A stretch of 64,000 nt of DNA from positions 1,736,001 through 1,800,000 of the forward strand of contig JAPXFQ010002899.1 in assembly GCA_028564705.1 (NCBI GenBank). Reading direction: 5' to 3'. The notes beneath the pieces are model-generated. The model did not search any database and was not told the DNA's origin. It saw only the letters and a list, made by a program, of their open reading frames with translations. Source of the stretch: Apricaphanius iberus (lineage: Eukaryota; Chordata; Actinopteri; Cyprinodontiformes; Aphaniidae). Each line of letters begins with the position of its first letter. Positions within the stretch are counted from its first letter, which is position 1. The position numbers were made by a program, and so were the translations under genes. Of the stretch, positions 44,728 to 55,700 are shown piece after piece.

Positions 44728-45365
44728 CAGAGATGCCCAAACCTTTTGCTATGAGGGCCGAAAATCATCAAGTTGAAAGTGTCCATGGACCACAAAAATA
44801 AGTTTGTTTGTTTTTTTTTTAGATAATTTTTTTTTTTATCTGCATAACCATAAATTTGACATACAATATTTTACAAATAAAGTAAGAATTTTTGTAGAAA
44901 AGGGATTTTTAAAGAATTATATTTCAAAATATACCGATTTTAATGTTGGCTCTTTTAAAAGAAACCAGAACATTTTCAAATATTTCAGAGTGGCTCATTT
45001 TTAACCAAGAATGATTCTTTTCTCAGTAGAAGGAACATGGCTTGAATCACTCTTTCTTTAAAAAACATGTTATTTTTAGCAATGTTTGGTTACGTCTGCT
45101 TTTGCATTGGTTGTTTACGCAATTAAATTAAAAAGAAAGCAAATAATATATGATTGTTTAAAGATGAATCATTTGTTTTGTACCACGGAACATTTTCTAA
45201 TCATTTTAATTTGTCAAAAACACCAAAAAAACTCTCCATCTGCATCAATCGTTTGCGTTGTTTTGCCAACTGCAGAATGTACCAATCTTAAATGATGGTG
45301 TGGGGCCACACTAAATAAGTCCAAGGGCCGTAAATGGCCCCTGGGACGCACTTTGGACACCCCTG
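44728..45365. mobile_element. hAT-type MITE with perfect 8-bp target duplication
   Basis: Starts CAGAGATGCCCAAACC and ends GCACTTTGGACACCCCTG, inverted relatives of the CAGGGGTGTCCAAA-type hAT terminus. The 8-mer GTCTAAGG is duplicated at 44720-44727 and 45366-45373. The 638-bp AT-rich interior has no transposase. Confidence 0.85.
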
Positions 45366-45586
45366 GTCTAAGGTGCTCCGTACTTCGACAAGCAGGTTTA
45401 CTGAGCCTTTTATGTTTTATTTTTTACATTTACTTCCTGCAAGATTTGTTTTTAAGTTGAAATATGCGGAATATATATCAGTTCTTTGCATAACAAAAAC
45501 ATGGCGGATATCTGGCACAAAACCTAAAGATACCAACGAGATGAAAGAAATTTAAACGCAGACAGGTTTAAAAATATAGATTTACG

Positions 45587-45592
45587 TTTATT
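45587..45592 (-). terminator. Candidate distal polyadenylation signal (minus strand)
   Basis: AATAAA preceded on the minus strand by TTGTGC. It is 3.7 kb past the paqr4 stop, so linking it to paqr4 is speculative. Confidence 0.25.
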
Positions 45593-46843
45593 GCACAATC
45601 GTTGCTGGACACTGAGGAGTTTGAGAGCCTGTCTGTTACACAGGACGCTAATGCTGGACAGATATGAGAACTGCAGTGTCTATAACTCTATAAGCACACA
45701 GATCCAAAGAGGCACTGAGGGAGTTTATCCCGTCGGCGCAACATCCAAGTAGAACTGAGTAATTTGCAGGTTTCATGCTTGCGTGGGTTCAGCAGGACGG
45801 TTCGCACACGATCATGAGGGGTGGTGGAGAGCTAAAATAATAACTCACTGCACTGCTCCCAGTATAACACTTATTGATTCGTTTCATTCGGCTGAGGTAT
45901 GGCTTCGGTGCCGGTGTCAGTGCATGGGAGACTCCGCTAGGTGGAGCCAAACTCACTTGTAAGGAAATGTGGAGACGCTGCAGATGGTGATAGAGCTATA
46001 ACAGACAGACCCTCCTGAAAGCTTCCTTCATCCTAAAACAAAGGGCTTCCCTCGTTACATGTGCACAAGTGCAAAAGTTTTAAATTACCTTTCAATTCTT
46101 TGATATTGTCTGCAAAATTGGTCCTGCTCGGGTTTTTTTTAGGCTTTATGTTGATCTGCAAAGGTTGTTTGTTCATGGATTTTATTTTTTGTCAAATTCA
46201 TAGTGGATTAACAAAACAAAAGAAAAATAACATCTTAAGTTATATATACAAACGTAATATTCCCTTTAAAAGTACAGATCGAAACCACTTAGCAGCAATA
46301 TCAAAAGAAATCAAGGAGACCCAAGACTTTTGCACAGTTCTGTAGACCGGTGTCAAAGTTGGGGTCCACAGAATTACATATATGTTAATAATAAGATTTA
46401 ACAATACAGATTATTCATTATAAACATGTCGTTAACAGGCTGTCCGGCGCCTGTGTCATAAAAAAAAAAGAAAAAAAAAAAGGAAGTGTTTTGTTAGTGA
46501 TGTTTCACTTTTTTCCTCCATTTAAGACAGAAACAAAAGAACAAAGACAAGTCTTCCCACCAGATGTTTTCTTCTGCTTGTGATTCATCCAGCGAACGGA
46601 CTGGGCCAAAGCTGGCGTTTCGGACGTCGGAGCTCGGCTGATAATGCATAGATTGACCGGCGGCGGTCAGGAGGTATCCACATGCCCACCAGGGAGGTCA
46701 TATAAATGTCTTTGTGTGTCTAAAAAAGTGGTTACAATTTGAAAGCGGCTCTACTTTTAGCATCGAAACGATTTCAAGGATCTTTTTCTCCCCTTTACAT
46801 ATATCTGGGCACTGCTAAGCGAAGCCTTATCACCTTCTGAAAT

Positions 46844-46866
46844 CCCCCCCCCCCCCCCCCCCCCCC
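46844..46866. repeat. Poly-C tract (23 C)
   Basis: An uninterrupted run of C, flanked by AAT and ATTTTCG. Confidence 0.95.
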
Positions 46867-48020
46867 ATTTTCGTCCTTTCCGCACTGTATGCTCGTTTTT
46901 ATCTGAATACATGTATTTACATCATCTTTATGAGCTTAAAATGTGTTTCCTTCTGGTCCAGAGCCCTTTGAAGATTAGCAATCAGTGCAGTGACATCCAG
47001 AGGGGGGGTGGAGGCGGGGCTAAATTATGACAATCAGATGATTGGCTAAACACTATGAGTTTCAGAGCTACGTTCATGCAAGGTTCTAGCTTCATTCAGT
47101 GACCAAAGTACATTAGTTTCTGCTTTCAGCCTACATTGCAAACTCTACTTAGAGGTTAAAACCACTACCAGGAAGGAGGGGGCCTGCAGAAGCCAAATGT
47201 ATGTATTTTTTTTTATTTTTTTTAGGGAGTAGGTGAGGAGGTTAGTGTCATGGTTTGAGGTTAGTGTGCGTGACATACGACTCTGGGAAATCCTCCTCTC
47301 AGCTCTGAGTCAGAGTCGAAGTAGAGGTTGGCGGCGTACAAACACGCTTTTGTTCTCGACAGAGAACAAAAACTGTCTGCGGCAGTTTGGCGAGGAAAAC
47401 GACCGCAAACTGCTTCGGTGGAGCGGGCAGCAGCACGACGATTCAGTGTCAAACGGCCCAACAAAATGAAATTAAAACGCGGATAAGACGTCCCGAAGGA
47501 GAGGAGGGTGAGGAGGTTCAGTCCTGTTTACAGCGGTTAGGCTGGCTTAATATACAGATTAAAAACACATTAAAACGCACACAAAAAAACCCCCAAAAAA
47601 CGTTTTTAGTTCTAAAACGAAGTGCGAAAAAATGTAAAACACATATATGGCTGCAGTGCATTTACGCTAAAACATAAAGTTGCAGCAATGACCTTAAAAC
47701 TGAATGTAAACAGCAGGACACAGGCAGCTGCTGCTAAACTAAGCATATATATTAAATATAAACAATCAATAACTGCAACAACAGATCAAAAATTTACATT
47801 AAAATAAATAAAACATGAATAAAAAACATGAATAAATAGATTATTGATAGAGTGCAGATTCCCTTTACGCTACCTTTTGGCAATTTTTAACCGACATCGT
47901 TGCGTTAAAGCGACGTTTTTTTCACCACCTAAACCTTCAAATTCAATGAGCGAACAGTGGAACGCGGTCATTTAGACCCAACACCTGAGGTTAAATCAAC
48001 TTTAAATCAAACTTTTTAAC

Positions 48021-48553
48021 AGTGCTTTGAAAAAGTGTGCCAAGTTTCAGGTTTTGCAACATTACAGCCACAACTTCAACGCATTCATTACAGGTTTTAC
48101 GCAATTAGGCCAACTATTCACTAAGGAAGTGGAAAGAAAAAGATGGCTGTACGCAACTTATGCAAATCCTGAAAGTGCGGCGTGCATTTGGATTCAACCG
48201 CCTGTACGCTGATATGACCTAAATAAAATCAAGAGCTACCATTTGGTTTCAGAACTTATCAGTACACAGAGACGCACAGCTCAGGTAGGAGAATCTGTTG
48301 TGCTGTTCACAGAGCTAATCTTTCCTTCCAGATTATAAAGCATGGTGGTGGCAGCATGATGCTGTGGGGGAGGTTTCCTGAAGGAGGGAGAGAAAAGCTG
48401 GTCATAGTAAAGTGGGTTTGAAGAAAAATACATCCCCAGTTTTGAACCTGAAACATTTTCTTATCACTTTGAATAATTCGATTTTTGTGATCACATCAGA
48501 TCCCCAGAAAACGCATAGAAGTTTACGACATTTTGGACCATGACAAATCTGTA
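48021..48553 (+). mobile_element. Remnant of a second Tc1-type transposon
   Basis: The left end CAGTGCTTTGAAAAAGTGTG and following CAGGTTTTGCAACATTACAG recall a Tc1 family terminus. 48340-48370 encodes the transposase motif KHGGGSMMLWG on the plus strand. The right end ACATTTTGGACCATGACAAA is inverted to the left. Most of the transposase is deleted. Confidence 0.55.
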
Positions 48554-49312
48554 AGCTCACTTTTTTTTCTTTTTTCTTTTCTCATAACTCCTGGATTTCA
48601 CTGGCACTGAGATCCGGCGCGTCAGGACTCGGGAACGAACCCCTCACCCGTGTTTTCTCTTCGCACGGGCGTTGGTTTTGGGGAGACTCGGCCCGACGCG
48701 AGCGGACGGAGAGGGTCTGAAAATAAAGAGTGAAACTCTGAGATTGTAGCGGGAAAGACATGAGCGCCCAGGTGGGAAAACTACCGACGAGTGATGGGAG
48801 TCCGGTTGTTTGAGACAAAGATGTGCTGCATAGGTAGCAACCGGGAAATCTGAGAGCATCCATCCGATATCGACTTTAGGACTTTGCAGAAGTTTTAAGG
48901 CATCACCTCATTTCTTCAAACGTGCTTACGAGGACTCAGATTTTCCCTTTAATCCTTTAGAGGTGATAAAGCAGCGAAAATCCAAAGAAACACTTTGGAG
49001 TGAAAACATAGAGTATTGAAACATACAGTAAAGCCTGCCTGCTTGGAAGCAAAACATGAAGAAATGAAGGTTGACAATGCTTTTGCTGAGGAATGTTCGC
49101 AATGTTCAGTCATTTTACTGTTCAAACGTTTCCACTCGCCTGTGGCCGGCGTGTGTATCTGTGTGCGTCTCGCTTCTTTCATCTGCCTCTGCAGAAAGTT
49201 CTGGGATGGATGAGGATATAAACATTCTGAGGTTAACACATGCAGAGACGCCCCCGCCCCAGAGGTCCCTCCTCTTTCTGTCCTCGTACGGGACCGAGGG
49301 GTGAGGCGGGGG

Positions 49313-52300
49313 TCAGTCGGAGGGACAGCTGTAGCTGTTGATCCACAGCAGGTCGTCCAGGACGCCCCAGTGCAGGTAGAGGATGGAGCCCACCACCAGT
49401 ACGTGCATAATCTGGTGGCTGTTGCACCAGTAGTCGAAGAGGCCCGGCCGGAAGCGCTCCGGTATGCGTGTGATGTTGATGACCCCGCCCAGCACGGCCA
49501 ACGCGTCCATCATGAGGAAGTGGCGGAGCGAGGTGGGGCTCCCGCCGCCCACGCCCGCCCCGCGGAGCAGGAAGAAGGAGAAGCGGAACACGGCCTGCCA
49601 GGCGAAGGAGCGCAGCCGGCGCACGCTGCTCCGGGCCGTGACGGCGCAGTAGATGGCGTGCGTGGACAGCAGGATGTAGACGAGCAGGGACACCGAGCGG
49701 ATGAAGGGGTAGCACCACAGCGTGATGTAGACGATAGGGAGCGCCCCTGAGGGGAGGAAGACAGAGGAGGTCAGAACGTAGAGGAGACGGCCAGACTTCC
49801 AGACTCAAAGTTTTAGAGTTTCCACTTCCTCTCAAGCCATAACAGAGAAATTTAACTGAACAGAACCCCCTAGATCTAAAACACACAGAGCCCTAACCAC
49901 AAAGGTTCTCCAATGTTGAACAATGTGTCCTTTAGAGAGTAATTATGACCTCAAATTTATGGTATGGGCTACTAAATAGGGATGTCCTGATATCAAGATT
50001 GGATCGGGACTAGAGCTGAAACAACTAATTGATTTAATCGATTATAATCGGTTGACAACTAATTAAGTCATCGATTAGTTGCTTTATAATCACGTTTTAG
50101 CTTAACCCCTTAACTTTCTGATGGCCTGCGTGTGGGACCGTCCGGCATTTTTACTTTTTATTATATTCTCGTTTATAATTTCTATGAATTTATACGTTTT
50201 ATATCGTTGGAAAGCTAAAAGTATAGTTTTTTTTAACCATATATGCCAATAAAGGACACAATCATAGCACAGCTCACAGCAGTCAAACAAATCAATCTTT
50301 GAAATGTTTGAGTTCATTTAATTGAAAGCAGAAGATCCATATTTAAAAAGCCACATTCACTCCAACACTCTTAGAGAACATGAAAATGTTGTGTTTAGTG
50401 AAGGTAGGTTAACCCTTTAGACCCTAGCGTCCCCCAATTGGGGGACACAGAAATGAGTAGTGATAGAAATAGTAATAGTAATAGTAGTATTATATACAGA
50501 TAATATGCATAATGACACATCTATCAATTCTACTGAATGTTACCTTTAAAATTACGCAAACATGATTCAAATACTCCTTTTGGTTGCTGAAGTATAATCA
50601 TTTTTCCATGGGTACGCATTTTAACCTCTTAAACCCTAGGCCTTCAGAATAGGCCTAGGGTTTAAGAGGTTAATTATTTCTGAGAACCCCAAAGTACTGC
50701 CCAATAAAGTCAGCCTCCTTCATTCCTGAAATGAAAATGTCATTTTCATTTCATGGGCTGAAATATTTTTATTAATATGCTGTACGTTAACTTGTATGGA
50801 ATTCTACCGCATTTTATATTTTTATGCCTAAAAATGATTCTGGTAAATTTTACACTGTCAACTGTGTTCAGGTCCAATAAAATAAATTGCAGTTAACTGC
50901 ACAATTCTATTGTGTTTTCATTGTTGTTAATGAAAATTTGTTCGTAATAATTAATATAGGTGAAAGTAATAGCCAAATATAATTATTACTAAAAGGGATT
51001 AATTGATTAATCGTAAAAATAATCGCCAGATTAATCGATTATGAAAATAATCATTAGTTGCAGCCCTTATCGGGACGATATTTTTGATCTTTACGAAAGT
51101 ACGTCTTATGCTGCGTTCAGACCGGAGGCTTTGTCAGATTACTTGTTAAGTCTACGGTGGGGGCCGTTGGAGGAGCGTCTCAGTCTCTGCTGCGCTTTGT
51201 GAGCTTTGGCTCCGCCAACTTTTCAAGCTTTTCCTGCGTTTCAAGCTTCAAAGCTCATAACAATAGCAACGCAGAAGTTCAGCTAGTTTAACTTTTGACG
51301 GTCTTAACACTCTTGACGCAGGACGGCAACCAATCAGAGCGACTCACTGTAGTGAAGTTGCCCGACGTCAACGCTACCTAGCCAACCACGATCCGCGAGT
51401 CTTTAAAACTTCCAGCAGAGAAAGACGAGCAGAGCCTTAGTTGAAAAATCTATCTTCTGTGTATATGTGTCGAACTAGTCGCTTGTGGTCTGAACGCTCC
51501 ATTAGTTGCGTTTAACGGTGATTGCTCAATAATTCAAACCTCCATAGAGGTGCAAACAACGACTCTTAATTACCACAAATCAGCATAGCAGATTAAACGC
51601 AATTCTAATATGGGTAAACTTCAACAAATATGCTTAACCTTACTTTAAACTATATAATAAAGACACAGAAACTCACCTTCTGGCATTTACACGCAACAAT
51701 AAACCGAAATAAACAGAGGAAAACTTCTCTCAGCTCCCGCAGCGAGGGAGAGGAAAAAGGCAGACACTGTAGCTATGCTGCTTTCAAACAGCGTAGGAAA
51801 TCTATGCTGAGTTCGGGAGCATATGATATTTAGGCTTATAGTGAAACCACAAATATTTATTCTGAACAATGTGGACTTTCTAACTCAGGTATTTACTCAA
51901 AAATAGACTGAATGCGATCCAATAAAAGTGGAAGCGCAGCATTGTGCACACCAGCATAGAGCCTGTCGGAAATACTTTTTTTTTATATAATACTGTAATA
52001 AGTAAGTGTTTTGCTTTTTACTTTTGTCTGAAATATTAAACTGAAGTTGACCTCTAATTGTTTGAGATTTAGATTTCCTGGGATTTACAACAATAATTGT
52101 AATGCTTATTAATGCAATTAGCCCTATTAAAAAAGTGAAGTATGGCTACTTGCTAAAAATATTTCAGTTTTATACATTTCAAAACTAAAAGCCAAAAAAT
52201 CGGATCGGGACTCAAAATCGGATTGGTTTTAAGGTTAAAAAACCCTTATATAATAATATATAATAGGGATGTGTATCGGCAAGAATCTGGCGATACGATA

Positions 52301-52684
52301 TATATCATGATACACAGGGGACGATACGATATATTGCGATATATTACGATAGAATGACTAGGACTACATCCTTTTTTTTTTTACAATTGAATTTCACTGT
52401 AGAAAATCTGTCACAACATTAGAAACACTCCAACCTGTTTTTATTACTATATCCAGTTGATCCACTGGAACAAAGAAGGTGAAAACACCCACTAACTACC
52501 AGTCATAATTTTAGTTTTATGACAAAAAATTACTGTAATTGTAAATGGTTTAATTACAATTCTTAAAAAATAAAAATCGATTATTTGCTTTTGAATATCG
52601 ATACAATATCATGACATAAAATATCACGATATATTGGCATATCGATATTTTCTTACATCCCTAATATATATACATACATATATT

Positions 52685-52747
<63 letters not shown>

Positions 52748-55700
52748 GGAATAATCACAAGATATAATAACGAGTGATATACAAAACTATTAAAAGCCAA
52801 CATTTCAGGACCAATCCATCCATCTATCCGGTATAAAACAAAGCCTGACAAAATCGCCGTTACTTGGTAACATAACTCAAAAAGTTGTAGGTGGATTTAG
52901 ATTAAGTTTTCAGGAAATATCCGCAATGGGACCAGGAACGAATTATTTAAATTTAAATTTGGGGTGATCGTAAAAACCACCATTTCCAAAAAAGCTATTT
53001 TCAATAATAACTACTGAACAAATAATATTAATGTGAATTCAGTTGTTATGGATGTGTTTAATCATGCTCAAGGAATCTAAAAAAGTTAGAATTAGATCAC
53101 AACAATGGGGTGTTCTGCAATCTTGAGTGTTTTTTAATGTATTGGAATCAAGTAAAGCAGAGGAATCGATTCCCATTTTACTGTGTGTACACGTGCATTA
53201 AAAAAAATCGATTAATGATAAAGCTGCAGTCAGTTTTATCACATCGTGATGATAAAGAGAGCATCGAATAGTCTGTAATCACCTGAGAGGTTGGCTGCTT
53301 GCTTCTACAAGCACCACCGACTGTAGTGAAATGTGCTGAGGCTACACCTCCAAGCAAAGTCATCAGCGGTCAATACGGCAACATTAAAGCCTGAAAGCAA
53401 ACACGGCAGCAATAACAGAACGACAGCTGAAGAAGGCCTACCCAGCGTGTTGATCATGCAGATCCCACAGACGTCCAGCTTCAGCAGGGTGTGGTAGACG
53501 GGCTCCCCGCCCTCATGGTTCATGAACAGGTGGTAGACCACGGAGCCCAGCTGGGGCGACAGGCAGGCCAGGAAGTGCACCACGCCCAGCCAGGTGACGC
53601 TGATCTGAGACCAGGGGATGTTGAGCGGGAGCAGCACCAGGAAGCAAACCAAAGGAATGCCTGAAAGACAGAGAAATCAAGAAACATCTGTACAAAAAAA
53701 CAAAAATTGCTGTTTTAAGAGGAAAATCCTGCCGTACGCTTTACGAAGCAGGATTGCCCTCCTGTGTGTGCCGCCTGAGGGACTGAGCACGCTGGCACCC
53801 GAAGCATCCGCTCGAAAAATAACACAGCAGCTCTGACAAAACCAAATTAAGGTGTCATGTTTGCCATGATGGATTATCAGGCTCAGGACTTTTGGAGCCA
53901 GCGGATTGCCGTTTCTGGAAGCGAGTGGGAATGAGAAACTGTAAGGGGCTCAGGGATCTGCTGATGTGAGTGCAGACACCAGCAGGAAGAGCAGGAGAGG
54001 GAGAAAACCTACTTAGCAGTGCTCCCTCGTGGGGGGGAAAAACAGGCGCCTCAATAATAAGAGCCGGTTCTAATGCTGAAAAACACAGGATCGTAAAAAC
54101 TTAACTGAGACACGGGCAAAAATCCAAACCTGAAGCAGAAACAATTCCAGCTCCTCCAAACCCAAAGCTCCTGGAATCTGATTTTATCTTTGTTTTATCC
54201 TTTATTTACATTAAAAACGTTATTTATTATCTCTGTAGAATTTCCATCTCTAATTTTCTCTTTTAGTACTAGTTAATGACAATGTTAGTGCTTCTATATA
54301 TAATATGTCCAAAATAAAATATTTATTGAGCCATTGATTTAGTTTTATCTTAACTCTTACAGTCAGCAGTTGCAGTCTCTATAGTATGCTCTCTGGCTAA
54401 TGCTATTGATCAATTCTTAATTATATTCACTTTACAAAAGAATAAATCAAATCACTGCATCCTTTTTAAGCAGTTTCAGACAAATTTTGGGTAAACATGG
54501 GGGGGGAAGTGGTGGGAAGACAAATCTGGAATTACTACAGTAAAAAAAGTCTTAAAAGCAATAATATTAAATGGAAAGTGTGTTTGAAGAATAATTTTTA
54601 AAATTTTATAATTTATTCTCCATTGGTTTTAAGTCTGGACTTTGACTAGGCCATTTTAACACATGAATATGCTTTGATGTAGGGATATGTATTGGTAAGA
54701 GCCTGGAGATACGATATGTATTATGATACAAAGGGGATGATATGATATATTGTGTTTCATCACGATACTATCAGTAAGAGTATATATTGTGATTTTTAAA
54801 AATGAAATAAACTGTAGAAAATCTGTCACAGCATTCTGAACACCTTAACCTGTTTCATCCATAACACATCGTTTTATTATTAGATCTAGCTATCCATTTG
54901 AACCAAGAGGGTGAAAACAGCCACTGATTAGCAGTCATACTTTAAATTTTATGACAAAATTAAATTAAAATTAGTAAAAAATAAAAAGAGATACTTTGAT
55001 CTTGAATATTGATACAATATTGTGGCATAGAATATCACAATATATTGGTATATCAATATTTTCTTAGAGAAACTCACTCCAAGACAAATGCAAATGATTG
55101 ATCAGGTGAGCTGCAATAGACATATGAAACAAACCCCCTTCTCTGTCCTAAGCCCCGCAGAAACCATCTCTCATTTACAGATTGCAGCTTTGAGAGACAG
55201 AGTCGATAACAAGCTACGGCATGCTGCAGGAGCGACCCGCCGAGAGCCACGCACCCATCGGAAAAGAGCCTAGGTCAGAGACAGGGACCAGTCAGTGGGA
55301 TGGAAAGTTTGAGCTTATCGCTGTTTAGCCGAGCCGGAGAGGACAAGCCGATGTCCCAGCTAAAAAAGGGGCTACCTGCGTCTCCAACAGGCAGGAGGCC
55401 TCACTGCTAACCGACGGCAGCCAACTTGCTAACGTTGTTTTCTGAGCTATCCTTGCAATTAACGGAGCTAGCTGGAGAACTCTAATCGTTCAATAAGGTG
55501 TGTTAGGATGAAAAAATAAGGGTTGTTTGACAATAATCTCATTGTGCTTTGTTAACTTGTGCATGATTTTATCTGTTATTGTTAGGGTACAATCAGGCCG
55601 AATGAGAGTCGTTTTCAACACTGCAACCTGAGTTACTCACTGCAAAAAGTCGATACTACGCAAGTAAAAAATTTATTATTTTAAGAAATAAATTCTTACT

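Larger units (their letters stand above)
45374..48020. other. Intergenic or long paqr4 3' UTR
   Basis: No coding exon is supported. A 23-base C-run is at 46844-46866. A minus-strand AATAAA at 45587-45592 could end a very long paqr4 3' UTR, but nothing else demonstrates that. A minus-strand frame at 47261-47464 has no recognisable domain. Confidence 0.35.
50011..51068. mobile_element. Nested hAT-type element with perfect 8-bp target duplication
   Basis: ATCGGGAC flanks both sides (50003-50010, 51069-51076). The left end TAGAGCTGAAACAACTAATTG and the right end ATTAGTTGCAGCCCTT are inverted relatives, followed inward by ATTAATCGATTA-type motifs on both sides. It holds the piggyBac-like stretch at 50409-50673. 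Confidence 0.85.
49977..52240. mobile_element. Outer hAT-like element holding nested insertions (paqr4 intron 2)
   Basis: The left end TAGGGATGTCCTGATAT followed by GGATCGGGAC is the start of a fish hAT-type element. The sequence resumes after an inserted element as CGGGACGATATTTTTGATC at 51071. Near 52200 CGGATCGGGAC recurs, but a matching terminal repeat is not clear, so the right border is approximate. Confidence 0.5.

Noticed and set aside
47261..47464. 67-codon minus-strand frame ending in FPRVVCHAH
   Set aside because: No family match recognised and no supporting splice sites. It could lie in a long paqr4 3' UTR, but nothing shows it is translated.
49301..49886. Long frames on both strands overlapping paqr4 exon 3 (149 and 217 codons)
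   Set aside because: Shadows caused by the GC-rich exon; the true frame is the PAQR4 one with HQIMH.
52264..52744. Regulatory or origin-like AT-rich block
   Set aside because: Explained by a hAT MITE followed by a TA microsatellite.
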